From NCBI GenBank assembly GCA_029204225.1, contig CM055107.1, forward strand, positions 3,662,706-3,726,705: a DNA stretch of 64,000 nucleotides. The letters run 5' to 3'. The translations under genes were made by a program, and so were the position numbers. Source of the DNA: Diphasiastrum complanatum (taxonomy: Eukaryota > Streptophyta > Lycopodiopsida > Lycopodiales > Lycopodiaceae). Below, piece after piece: positions 1 through 11,327 of this stretch (positions are counted from its first letter, which is position 1; every line of letters begins with the position of its first letter). The notes under the pieces were generated by a model. The model searched no databases. It was not told where the DNA came from and saw only the letters and a program-made list of their open reading frames with translations.

Positions 1-419
1 CCTAATTTTGGCATTTTGAATCCATTTCTCAGGTCGACGAAGATTCATAATGAGAGTAAGGTGCTCAGCGAAGGTTTCCAAAGTGATAGGCTTCTGAGCT
101 CTCCCCTGGCTTCAAAATAGGTACTTACTGTGCAAACCAAACTCAATATAGGCGAATCTGAACTGGATGTATGATCTGGCAACTCGACGAAGTTTCATAA
201 GACTGTTTGTTCGAGATCTAACTAAAAAAGTGATTTTTTGAGTCATTTTCCATTAAAATTGGATTCTTGAAAATACTTTTCTTCCTATTTTTCTAATCTA
301 ATAACTTTCTTGACTTTTGCTCATCATTCTTTTTCTTCTCTTTTTCATTTTCAATTTCCTTTTCCAAAAAAGAATCAACAAGTAGTGAAAAACAACAAAA
401 GTAAAAAATGAGTAGATCT

Positions 420-1805
420 TCGATCATGTTGGTAGATCTGGCTGCCAATCAAAGGGATTAACCTTTGGTTTGCGTTTAGCTCTTTTGTGAAAAGATGAGA
501 ACCTCTTGGAATTCTAACTTGAAGAGTCGTCTTTGATTTTCCCTTTACCTTTATCCAATAAAGGCGGTACATCTTTTGGTTCAACTATTGAAACTGCATC
601 TTGTGATGAAGTTTTCCATTTCATAACCATGTTGTAATGTTGCTTAGCTTGCTTTTTCGCCATTGGTCATGTATTCTTTTCTTCCTTCAATATAACTACT
701 TTCGGTTGTTTTATTGTTAGTTCATCAAGAATATCACGAACTCCAAACTTGTAGGATCCATGTGATTTAAAATATGCTCATCAATAAATTCTGCATTTTC
801 ATCATAAGATAAGGCCTGACTGACATGAATGAGTTCATTTTCAATAGGATCTGAAATTGGATTGGTTGATATACATACTACATTCATCATATTTACTGGG
901 AATGTGATTGGTGTATCCAAAATTCAATTAGGCAAAAAAATCTCGCTCAACTCTGCATTGTCATCTCATTGACACATATATCCTGTTGTACAATCCACTA
1001 TTGCAAGAACTTGATTCCAATTAACAGTATCTGTTTGAGAGTCATAGTGCACTCTCAAAATTTTCACTTGTCGATCACAAGTATGATCCATTGTTGAGAA
1101 ATCATCATATCCTTTTTGGACTACTGGTTTGATTGTCCAAGTGATTGGATCAACTTTAATTGCATACTCATGATTCTCGAATGTAATTTTTTCGGTTCTC
1201 CAGTAATGAATCACTTGTGCAACTCGTAACCATGGATGTCCCGATAGAATACGATAAACAGATGGCGCATCTGGTAAGTTTATTACTACAAAAAAGTAAT
1301 GACAAACTGAACTCCGCCTATTTGTACAACCTAACATTTATGACCAAAGTATGACTCTAATCGACAGAATCCTCTTAACAAAAAAGTAAACATTAGCATT
1401 AATATCTATGAAGCGAAGGTTTTTCACAATACCTATCTGACAAAAAGCATTAGCCACATGATTAGTAACACCCTCAACGTATCAGATTTCATATTTCAAT
1501 TCTTACATCAATTCAACACATCTAGCATTTTGACTCTTCAAATCAAGTTGATTACAAAAGTACTTTAGAGGTTGATGACCAATACACACCATAAATATAG
1601 TGTCACCAATTTTGAAGTCCATGAATACCATATTTCTAGCTTCACTAACAACAAGGAGACATCCATCTCCGACTTGTGACTCGCACAATATCCCTTTCTT
1701 TGTAAAAGCACTATAGCTCCAAAGACATCTGGTTCTCACCAACATGGCTTTACATGAAGCGGGGTATGAGAGGCCCATTTGAGTGCTTTTTCTTATTTTC
1801 TGCAC
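420..1805 (-). mobile_element. Decayed Ty3/gypsy pol fragments
   Basis: Two minus-strand pieces look like gypsy pol. The block 1503-1805 ends in QLDLKSQNARCVELM, the conserved stretch of gypsy RNase H just before the chromodomain/integrase side. The block 966-1337 contains RILSGHPWLRVAQ, like the retropepsin C-terminal LLGRPWL motif, and reading continues toward 717 with stops between. On the minus strand RNase H comes before the protease-like piece, the reverse of the normal PR-RT-RH order, so the locus is rearranged or made of two insertions. No LTRs were recognised. All frames are broken, so this is a relic. Confidence 0.6.
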
Positions 1806-2172
1806 ACAAATCTACATAGAAAATTAGACCTAGCATTGGGTTTCAACGTCCTTATGATGAAAAGATATATATTAAAAGTGTAATTTCATCATTTGGTCAG
1901 AGTGATTGGGCTAATTGGCCTATAATTTTTGAAAGAGGAAGAGGAAGATGGCAGCTAGACATCAGATTTTTGAGGAAGTTGACTATCTTATATATTAGCC
2001 GCTACTGTGAATATTCATGATGATCAAAACGTTTCAAAGATGATTTGGTCTACATGACAACTATCACTTGATTTGCTATTCAGCTATAGATCCACCTCCC
2101 TGGTTGAAATGATTCTCTAGCGTCAGATGTTTTCGCACATGACTGCAAAATTGCAAACCGGAGAAATTTTTT

Positions 2173-3354
2173 TTAAGCGTGACTAAATGAAGCCAGGAGG
2201 TGGATCGTAAGTAAAAACCAGCAAAGCCAGAGATCGAGAAATCTTCCAAAAACCCCGTTGGCGGTTTGATTAGTGCTTTGGAAGGAGTCAGTACTGCCTT
2301 GGAAGCTTTGGCTAGCACCATAAAGTGATTGAGAACCCTGTATATCGTCATCAACTAGCTGCCGCTTCACTTCTCTTGGACTAAGACTGGGAAACATGAT
2401 TGCATTTTTGGCAGAAGAATGGCCTAGACCAATTAAGTGTCCTATCTCATGCACTGCTACAGACTCCAGATCCATAGCAAAGGGTGATTTTTCTGAAGTC
2501 ATATCAGCTGTCCAGTATTCAGCGTTATCGAGATGGAAACGTCCATCTTCTGGAGAGAATGAATGGGCGAGAATACCCAGCATTCCATCGAAGGGCTGCC
2601 CATCGCTGTGGTCTCCATCCGCGAACTCAATCTTAATGTCTGCGTCGTCGTAGCTGCTGATCTCTTTGAAGGTGAGAGGCACGACGGCGGACCACTGAGC
2701 GAAAGCCTCAGCGAAAGCAGTGGTTCTTGCAGCAGTGGAGACACGAGTGGTCTCGAGCGAGGGTGAGAAGGCGTAGGTGAGGCTACGCTTGCTTGTCCAA
2801 ACTGGGTTGCCAGGGAAGAAGGAGTAATGTTTGATTCCAGTTGTGATCTGTGTCTTCTTTCGGTCGTTGATATCAAAAAAGCTTTCCAGAACATCTGCGC
2901 GGCCACAGCGTGGCTGGATGAGCTGATACAGTGTGGGTAGATCTAATATTCCCGTGATGGGCAATCCAAACCACTGTTGGTAGAGCCTTATTGCTGCCTC
3001 AACGGCATCGTCGAAGTCTGCACTAGCAATCATCCCTTCGGGGAGATCCAGATAGCCAAACTGTGCAAAGTAAAGCTTCAGATGTGCTATGGCGTCGCTT
3101 GAATATCCCTTCGTGGCGTTGATAAGGGACTTGAAGTCGGACCATACTCCTGCTTCTAGATTCAGAAACTGCAAGGGGTCAAGATTAATCGGAAACATGA
3201 ATGATTTTGAAGCAGCTTGATCTGTAGATCCTTCAACACGCATTACTTGAAAGAAAAGAGCCTGAGCCATGAACCAATAAAGGCTCACAAAAACGAAGCC
3301 ACAGCTATAGATATGTTTTACACGACACCCCCGCATGATAAAATGTGACTTCAT
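2173..3354 (-). CDS. Matrix metalloproteinase (plant MMP, peptidase M10A)
   Basis: Single-exon ORF of 393 aa with an ATG start. A hydrophobic N-terminus (about residues 14-38) suggests a secretion signal. A peptidoglycan-binding-like prodomain (about 70-147) leads to the cysteine switch PRCGRADV (C150), whose cysteine holds the zymogen inactive by binding the zinc. The catalytic domain (about 165-345) has the zinc site HEIGHLIGLGH (H302, E303, H306, H312) and the Met-turn methionine M320. A hydrophobic C-terminus (about 368-393) after a Ser/Thr/Gln-rich linker fits a GPI-anchor signal, as in many plant MMPs. Length and lack of introns match the family. It is expected to cleave extracellular or cell-surface proteins. 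TATA-like TATATA stretches lie near 3658 and 3690 upstream. No frame damage is seen. It is the only complete unbroken host gene in the left half. Confidence 0.95.
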   Translation of the reverse strand: MKSHFIMRGCRVKHIYSCGFVFVSLYWFMAQALFFQVMRVEGSTDQAASKSFMFPINLDPLQFLNLEAGVWSDFKSLINATKGYSSDAIAHLKLYFAQFGYLDLPEGMIASADFDDAVEAAIRLYQQWFGLPITGILDLPTLYQLIQPRCGRADVLESFFDINDRKKTQITTGIKHYSFFPGNPVWTSKRSLTYAFSPSLETTRVSTAARTTAFAEAFAQWSAVVPLTFKEISSYDDADIKIEFADGDHSDGQPFDGMLGILAHSFSPEDGRFHLDNAEYWTADMTSEKSPFAMDLESVAVHEIGHLIGLGHSSAKNAIMFPSLSPREVKRQLVDDDIQGSQSLYGASQSFQGSTDSFQSTNQTANGVFGRFLDLWLCWFLLTIHLLASFSHA

Positions 3355-4000
3355 TACAAGCTATCATGAAAATTTTGTTAAGCAAGCAATGCAAATTGTG
3401 AACGTGTAAATCAGAATTTTTTGTACAATCGGATGAAAAGACACACGATCTTTTGTATCATCCAACAGTCAGCTCGTGGATAGCTGAGGTGCTGCGTGAG
3501 AAGATACAGACGTGAGTGAAACGCGTTGTGACTAGCTCCAAAGTAGGCTCAGTTTATTATACTATGGGCTTCTGAAAGCTCGCACAAAACAATCAAGCAA
3601 TAGGAGTTAGCTTTACCTACGGCAATGACAAAGCTAAAACGAGTAACTAGACTAGGTTATATAGTGAATATGGATATATGATGTACTATATACATAAAGT
3701 ACAAAGGAAGCGGGTTACTTGTTTGTGTGTGTGTGTGTGTGTGTGTTTGTTGTGTTGTGCTGTGGGAAGAGGTAACTTATCTGCTTAACAACCTAAGAAG
3801 AAACTGCACGTGATGGAGGTAAAAAAACTCTAGTGTTCTTGTGCTTGACTACAATTTGAGCTAGAAGCTTTGTAAGATTATTCCCTTAGATAAAGATAAG
3901 CTTAACTACTAGATTTATCAATAAGTATGCCTTATTCAATGCACCCAAATGTCATTTTCGAGTCATATTTACATTTTTGTTTTAGTCTACCTAGTTTTCA

Positions 4001-4053
4001 TATATATATCTCTCTCTCTCTCCCCCCCCCCCCCCCCCCCCCCCACCCCCCCC
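4001..4053. repeat. TA/TC microsatellite plus poly-C tract
   Basis: A short TA/TC run is followed by 23 consecutive C, one A and eight more C. Long poly-C is unusual in this AT-rich spacer and may be hard to sequence accurately. Confidence 0.9.
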
Positions 4054-5211
4054 ACTGAATAATTGACCACAACGACATTGCTTCCACCTATACATTCAAG
4101 ATTCTTTGCTAGCCATATTTACCTTCCTGCAGGATGATTTGGTTGGATTTGCAGTATGCCCAATACAAAGAAGGTGTTATGTTGTTCGATGATGTGACAT
4201 CAAATAATCACAACCTTTTTGTCATCAACATGTAATCATTTGAAAGATAAGGCTTGGAAGCAATTTACATTCTTAAAATTTAGAAAAATGCTTAGTTGAT
4301 TGAACCTCTAGTTCATCTATTTTCATCGAATTAATTGCTAATAGATTACCTAAGAGCAAATCATGACATAATTTTGAATATGGCCATTGATATATGCATT
4401 AAAACATGTATACAATAAACCATAAGAGGCATGATTAAGTAGAGTTCAATGTCCACATTCTTTGTGTGCAATGCAATATCTTGATATTCATATACAAGTC
4501 ATTCATGTAGGAGATGTGGAACCTATAAACTATCCTAGAATATCTTAAGGAAACTAATATCTTAAGGTTTGAATACAAATGGTGAAAATACAAGCACCTT
4601 TTCTAAGATCTTTCAAGAAGCAACAATGGAATGTCAACATAATATAACATAAATAACGTGTGCTAACAGTGGTCAATCCATAAGATCTCAAAGAGCTCAA
4701 GTGAATTGAACCAATTCTTCTGACAAGAATGTTGATAGGTGCAAAGGGTAGGAAGAGAAATTTGGATTGATCCCATATAAACTTCATGTGTTGAAAATCT
4801 CCCTTCAAATATTGGCCTAAATCTTGATAGTACCTAATTGTAACTATTTTCATGGCCTTATTGAAACCTGACTCTCTTTTTTGTTCTATTCTCTAAGTAG
4901 CACTAAGATTTGTGGTACTGATTAGTTTATCATAGCATCTACATGTTAAAACCTGTTGTAAGAAGCTAACTCTGGTAGTATATAGGAGAATTAGTCCCAG
5001 GAAATTATCAAATAGATGTTGATTTTTCAAGTAGAAACTTTGACACCAAGGTTCCATTGTGTTAATAGTTTCACTCGACTCTTTAGTTCCTGGTTTAAGT
5101 TTTGAGGCGATAAGGCTCATTATCTGTTTATAGACGCATAAGTAATAAAAAGGGTAATTTGGAAAACCACACTATAATACACGTGTTTGTTATTTGGAAT
5201 ATTGAATACTT

Positions 5212-5214
<3 letters not shown>

Positions 5215-5258
<44 letters not shown>
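5215..5258. repeat. (GT)n microsatellite
   Basis: About 22 uninterrupted GT units. It produces spurious histidine/threonine ORFs on the other strand. Confidence 0.95.
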
Positions 5259-5262
<4 letters not shown>

Positions 5263-5384
5263 ACTAATACGAAACAGTTCCGTTTTGTGGCAGGTTCCAT
5301 GGAGGTTTTGTGAAATTTTTTCACGGAACTGTACGGAACGGATATATTTTTAAAAAAAAAACAAAATGTTCTCCTTTCAAAGTT

Positions 5385-5561
5385 GATACCTCCTGTATAG
5401 CTCAAAACTGCAAAAAAAACTTGTCTAGGGCCCCAAAACTCAAGCCCTAATCTCAAAAAAAGGAATAAAAGTTCGTTTTACTCTCTTTTTTTGAGATTAG
5501 GGCTTGATTTTTGGGGCCCTAGACTACTTTTTTTGCAATTTTGAGCTATACAAGAGGTATC
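5385..5561. repeat. Near-perfect foldback (about 76-bp arms)
   Basis: The left arm 5385-5461 and right arm 5486-5561 are reverse complements apart from a few mismatches, separated by about 24 bp. The arms include GGGGCCC, the segment AAGCCCTAATCTCAAAAA and the outer end GATACCTC. A transcript would form one long hairpin. It could be a small inverted-repeat transposon or a young hairpin RNA locus; no target-site duplication was established. Confidence 0.85.
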
Positions 5562-6734
5562 TCTGCCATTATTGGCTTCCTCCCTCTCACATTCAAATAT
5601 TCTGCACATTTATTAGATCACATTAGAAGTATTTTAAAAAGAAATTATTTTTGCCATCCTTATTGATTATGTACAAGTTAAGAACTTTGGCCACTTTTGT
5701 GATGTTTTTGCTACCCCTCGGCTTTGACTTATTGCCGATTTTTGCACCACTATCATTTTGTCACAAAGTAGAAAATTTGCATTATAAAGATCATATGCAA
5801 GATATCTCTCTCGTCATTCCACCGCCATTCTGGCATGATCTATAACAGAAGTGCAATTGTGCTACCAAACACCAATAGTTATCAAGCACATACAAGTTGA
5901 TCAGAAAGACAGATTATTCAAAGCAACTAAATTTTTTTTTTCTTTCTTTCTACTGTCACTACTATATACGTGGTTCATGAGACAGTCTTGCTTGACAAGC
6001 CTGTCGTCGATAGGACCAGTCCCAACACCTACTCCACTATGCAAAGGACCATACGAAAACATGACAAGGACATGTGTACCTTGTCAAAAATAAAAAGTAA
6101 TGTAATGATGGATATCTACCATTCTAATAAACCTAAGCTTTCAATTCTAACATGAATAAGCTTCCATAATCAATGCATCCACTACATTTCCATCATAATA
6201 CAAAACATAATGCTTGTCAACATGATGACCAAAAAAAAGAGAAATGACATGGAGACCCAATTTTTTTTTTTAAATGTCAATATTTAGAATGCTTCGAAAA
6301 AAATATTGTAATACTAAAAAAAATATCGTATTTTGCAAGAAATTTTAATCATGCTAAATTTCTTTTGTTAATAGATTATGATTAATAATTGCAAATTAGC
6401 TTATATTAAATAATAATGCTATTTAAAATGAAATCATTAGTCACACCGCCACTAGAATAAGTAACAAAATTAGTTTTGCTTATTTAAAATAAAATTTCTA
6501 AACTTTTATTTTTTGGATTTTAAAAGCTTTTTAAATGACAATTCTTGTATTAAGAAAAATATTTCTAAAGTTATTACAAAAACTTTAATTAGTGTATTTT
6601 TAATTTTAATATTTTTTGAATCTTTACTTATTTTTCAAATACCTCTGTAAATTCATTGAATATTTAAACATTAAATGAATGCAAATGAAATTATTTTAAA
6701 GTAACCGAGATCATTACATGATTTGTGAAAAACG

Positions 6735-6847
<113 letters not shown>

Positions 6848-7158
6848 GTTGTCTCCAAAAAATTATTATAGAAACATGTCAAAAAATTAAAATATTAAAA
6901 ATTTAATCTAATCAAATCAAATAATATTTAGCATTTTTTTAATAATATGAATTTAACAATTTCATATATTCTAATAAATAAAAATCTCTATTCTATTTTA
7001 ACATTAATAACCATGATCAAAACTAAAATTGCAACAAACTATTAGGATTTCTTTATTACAAACAAATTGAAAAAAATTAAATCAATCAAAAACATCTCAA
7101 AACACAAAGTTTCAAAAAATATAAACACAACTTCTTTTTTAACATAAAAGAGAGTTCA

Positions 7159-7685
7159 TTACATCAAAAAATCATCAATGTCATTTACATCTTTCTCTTT
7201 CTCTAGAGGAGCCACTGTAGAGACAAGTGACACCTCTTCCAATACTTCATCGACAATTATTACATTGTAGTCTTGAACTAGAACATTAGCAAACTCTCCT
7301 ATATCATCCACCTTCCCGCTGGCAGGAGCTTGTGGTTCCTTGGACAAGAGAATTACTGAGTCCTCATTATCTAAACCCTTATCTACCTCAGCCAACTCAT
7401 CTGGTAAAATTGAAAGAGATTTCATTCTCATTTGACAAATTCAACTAAATTAGAATCTAAATCTACTGCAGCAACATGTATGTCTTTCTGAACAACACAT
7501 GCGCTGGTAGTGCCACTACCACTAAATAAATCCAAAACCCAAAGAGCTGGGTGAGAAAAACTATCAATTAGATGATTAATTGATTGTTGTGGCTTTTGGT
7601 AGGGAAAAGCCATGGAACCCGTCATAGGATTTTTGAGTTTCTCTATGACAATTGGATATTGGAACAAGTTTCCAAAACTTGTCAA
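7159..7685 (-). pseudogene. N4/N6-type DNA methyltransferase, C-terminal fragment
   Basis: Two overlapping frames, 7428-7685 and 7159-7431, read as one protein with a frameshift at about 7430. The first holds FPYQKPQQSINHLI and then VLDLFSGSGTT and VAAVDLD. This matches the C-terminal half of the DNA methylase N-4/N-6 family, where an HPxQKP-like segment precedes the SAM-binding motif I D-x-F-x-GSGTT. The catalytic DPPY/SPPY part would lie upstream (above 7690) and is missing. The tail after the frameshift is acidic and low-complexity. The enzyme would transfer a methyl group from SAM to N4 of cytosine or N6 of adenine in DNA. Such genes are rare in seed plants but known in liverworts. It may be a host relic or part of a mobile element; a copia fragment lies next to it. 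Confidence 0.65.
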
Positions 7686-7880
7686 CCTAGTGGTGTTATA
7701 ATGGTTTTCATAATTCGATAATCATTTTAATTAATATTAAAATAAACTGAATTTTAGTCCAACGTAACAATTTATGAAGAGCATGACATAAATGATGACC
7801 AAAGTATTTCATGACAAGCATAGTAGGAAAATTATCTGCCCACTACGAAAAGTAGGCTGAAAAAAAATTGTCGTATTTGG

Positions 7881-8336
7881 TTAGGCTCTGCATTCCATAT
7901 AAATTTCTTCTTCTAGATATCCGTTTAAAAATGCATTTGAGACATCTAGTTGAAAAACTTGCCATTTGAAAAAAGAAGCAATAGAAATGATGATTCTAAT
8001 TGATACCATCTTTGTAATTGGAGCAAAAGTCTCCTCATAATCAAGTCCATAAACTTGAGCAAAACCCTTTGCACAAAGTCTTGCCTTGTACTTGTTGATT
8101 GTGCCATCTTGATTATATTTAACTCGAAAAATCCATTTGCAACCAATAGTGTGCAATCTTTTTGCAATAGTGGCACTTACCCTTCTTCTTGGAGCCTTGA
8201 TCTTGAGCTTCCTTAGATTTTTGACAAGGACGGAAAAAACGAGTAGAGAAAGAAGTCTCGGGATACTTATGTTGTCATGTAGTAGCAAGTGATATAGCAT
8301 CAGAAAGTGCAAGAGGTCGAAAAGATGCAACATCAT
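7881..8336 (-). mobile_element. Ty1/copia reverse transcriptase fragment
   Basis: The minus-strand frame carries the start of copia RT: KWIFRVKYNQDGTINKYKAR, AKGFAQVYGLDYEETFAP and FQLDVSNAFLNGYLEEEIYME. The frame ends right after this and the upstream N-terminus is unrelated, so only the 5' portion of RT is left. The YVDD core is absent. Confidence 0.9.
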
Positions 8337-8639
8337 AGCATAGTGGACCCCGAAGTCCAGCGATATAGCGGAAAATAAGCCCAGTAGGCTGTAAATCCAT
8401 AAAGAGATAAGATAACTCCGTAAACTAATCTATGTAGAGAGCTAAATCACTAGTCTGAGTAAGGCTACCAAAAATATCGTGTTGACGACCCAACTACTGA
8501 GAATCAATCATAGCATAACAGAGGTCACGGCAAAAAGCAGTCCACACATGCATACCCTCTCACGAAAGACACGTCACTAAGTAGCAGCTCATGTAGGGCA
8601 GCTAACTGGATCTTCTGGACATCGATCTTTGGATACATT

Positions 8640-9358
8640 AGAAAGTATCTTAACAAGTATCTATGAGACTTTAAATGTGTCAACTTGTCTCTTCCTGAGA
8701 AAGAAAGTTCTTACACTCAAAATGAGCAAGGCACCTCAGTCAGTGACCATTTGAACAAGTTCAAGCAGTTGCTGAATCAACTTGATGCAATAGGTTCCCC
8801 TATTTCTGAAGAAGACTCAGCAATTTCTCTTATCGCCAATCTTCCATCCTCCTACGACAACCTAGTATTGCTCTTGAGCAATACTTCTGCTCTATCACTC
8901 CAAAAGCTGACAGCAAGCCTATTGCAAAAAAAGAAGTCAGGAGAAAAAGCTTATCCACAACGAGTACCAAGTCAGTGGCACTATACTCTAATAAGCAACA
9001 GTCCAATAAGAAGAATTTCAAGGACAAGAAAATGAAGGCAGCGGAGCAGCCAGATTCAACGCCACAACAACAACAACAGCATAGACAACAACAAACTCTT
9101 ATGTAGATTCTGCAAAAGATCTACTCACGACATCGAGGATTGTCGCATTCGCAAGCACAACGCAACGAGGAAAAGATGCAGTAGCACCAAGAAGGAGGTT
9201 CTGACTCTGTCAGAAATTTCCAAGAAGATGAGAAGGCACTGATGGTACAAGACCAACCAAGCAAAGATACCTGTGAATGGTCTCTCGATTCAGGTGCTTC
9301 ATAGCACATGATACCATGTAAGAACCTATTTTCTACTCTTACAGCAACGGAATCAAAG
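8640..9358 (+). mobile_element. Copia family 1: gag-protease, left half
   Basis: The gag frame (8685-9035; DHLNKFKQLLNQLDAIG and IANLPSSYDNLV) shifts into a nucleocapsid knuckle CRFCKRSTHDIEDC near 9110 and then the protease active-site region WSLDSGAS, followed by a TAG and HMIPCKNLF. Reading stops abruptly at 9358, where the TIR element begins. It continues in frame at 18651. Related copies lie at 20.3-21.0 kb and 43.1-44.9 kb. Confidence 0.85.
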
Positions 9359-9393
9359 CATTAGAGGAGTTCTCAATATCAAAAAGACCCTTT
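9359..9393 (+). repeat. Left terminal inverted repeat (35 bp)
   Basis: Begins CATTAGAGGAGTTCTC and ends in CCCTTT. It is the exact reverse complement of 18616-18650. Confidence 0.97.
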
Positions 9394-9782
9394 GTAAAGA
9401 TACTTTTATATTTTTTCTTTAGTTTCGACCGTCACCAGGCCCAATCAAAATGCACAGATTTGAAATATACGTAACGTAGTTCAAATTAACTAAAAAATAA
9501 AAATGCACTATAGAAAACTTTGAAATTTGTGTCCGGGCAGCATGGACGTATCCCATTGGTTTCTTCTTCCTGTCCGACACGTGCTAATCTGTCCGACGTC
9601 AATACCTCAAGTTAAATTTACTTTACTATGCTGGTTAGAATAATGAAATTTTCTAACTATACTAGTTATAGTTATAGAAACATAGTATATACAATTACAT
9701 AAAATATGGTATACGTAGTGACTGTGACTATGTTAAATTAAAATTAAAAAAACATATCAGAGAGATTTTTGGCGCCCAAGCT

Positions 9783-11132
9783 TTGAAAATAGCAATGGCA
9801 AGGAGACCCAGATCGACAATCGATTCTGTGATTCTTTACAATGAGAAAGATGAAGCTGATAACTGGAAGCCAACAAAATATACGAAAAACTCATGGGTAT
9901 TGCTGCATCCATCATCAAAGGGCAATTTTCGACAAAAGAACAGAACAAAAATGACTTACAAATCTTATTAGAAAGCAAAAAATTTGGAGTTTAAGACTAC
10001 CCCGGGAAGTCAATCGATATCAGAAGTCTTAGTGCAACATGTATATATACATTCAAAAATCAAAGTACATGATATCAATCCTCATGATCATCAAAAATGT
10101 AATTGTCAGTATATCAAAACATATGCACTCTACAACAATTGTAGGTGATTTCCTTTATTGATGCTCTTCAGATTATGATTTAAATGCTTCAACATTGTTT
10201 TTTTCTTTCAGATTTATATCCATCATGCATAAGTGAATGGGAGCCCGGACAATCACTTGTAGGAATATTAGACGTGATTCACTCTGATGTTGGAAAGCTG
10301 CAATACACTTGCAGATTGTGGTATCTATTTTTATGAATCTTTATATGCGCCACAAACAGATGGAGGTTTTGGCAAGCTCGAAGCAATTCCATTGCCTAGT
10401 TTTCAAAGTGATGAGTGGCCTGCTCCTGACAACATTGTTTATGAATCCTTGAGATGCAAGCTACTCATTGATATTAAAAATGCTATGAAGATAAGCACAG
10501 GCTCGAAAATTGTTCACCTAAGTTGGTTTATCTCATTGCATACATTTGTTGATTTTTTCTCGAGTGCTAGTGTTCGTAGGACACCAACTTTATTTGTTTG
10601 CAAGGATTTGTCAGATCTCATGGATCAAGGCTGGGATAGTAAAACAAATAATGACATAGAATGCACGATTAAAAAGACCTCAATGATCTTTCGTTATCAT
10701 ATCGAAAAGCAAATGCTCAGTCTCACATTTAGCTACAAGAGATACAAGAAAAATGAAGGTACATGGCTACCACTGGATCAAGACTTTGAACTAAATGGTC
10801 ACACAAACCGAATGGAGATAAGCATTATCTACAATGAGGAATATTTGATTATGGTTGAGGTGGAAGAGCACTGGAAGCTTGATTTTATCAGAACAGAGCT
10901 CATGTTATTACAAACCAATCTACCAACATATTTCAGATTTATCATCAACGGAAGACTCGTAAGTACTTTATGTTTATTGCCATTTCAAAATAGAACAAAA
11001 TAATAGAAAATGTCATCATTTACAATTGCACATTCACTGATATTTGCCATGTCACAGATGCGAAAAAGACAGGAGCTGATAACGTGCTGCAAAGATCTAC
11101 CTACAACAATCACCATTGTGGGAGAACAATAG
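9783..11132 (+). pseudogene. Element gene A: protein with C-terminal ubiquitin-like fold
   Basis: Three exons: 9783-10140, 10212-10958, 11058-11132. Exon 1 (first ATG 9783, another at 9795) includes NSWVLLHPSSKGNFRQK and a CxC motif, KCNCQYI. A TAG at 9969-9971 stands where the second copy (58.4-59.0 kb) has tryptophan. Exon 2 has LVGILDVIHSDVGKLQY; then, relative to that copy, 20 bases are missing at about 10307, shifting the frame into LADCGIYFYESLYAP. From about 10812 the protein looks ubiquitin-like: MEISIIY, YLIMVEVEE, a helix KLDFIRTELMLLQ, FRFIINGRLM and TITIVG, in the order and spacing of a beta-grasp fold. It ends VGEQ, not a Gly-Gly processing site. The middle is unrecognised. The family is real (two diverged copies), but this copy is broken. 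Confidence 0.65.
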
Positions 11133-11327
11133 TTTCAAATAAACTTTAGTAAAAATCTGTGTATACACTCTTTCATTCAGTAAATGAAAGCCCAAGTTGG
11201 ACATCTATACATGTATTTTGTGCTCCCAACTTCATAAACTGGAGCAGCATTTGATATATCAATGTATATTTTTCTATGAAGTCTATACATGTATTTTTGT
11301 TCTATGCTATCTATATTTTTTCTGATC

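Noticed and set aside
2396-2906. ORFs overlapping the metalloproteinase on both strands
   Set aside because: Shadows of the MMP coding sequence in other frames.
5651-6155. Small plus-strand ORFs after the foldback
   Set aside because: Low-complexity hydrophobic frames overlapping each other, without splice or family support.
9880-9990. Alternative frame in gene A exon 1 (KNDLQILLESKKFGV)
   Set aside because: It looked coding at first, but the second copy at 58.9 kb aligns to the other frame, which is open except for one TAG.
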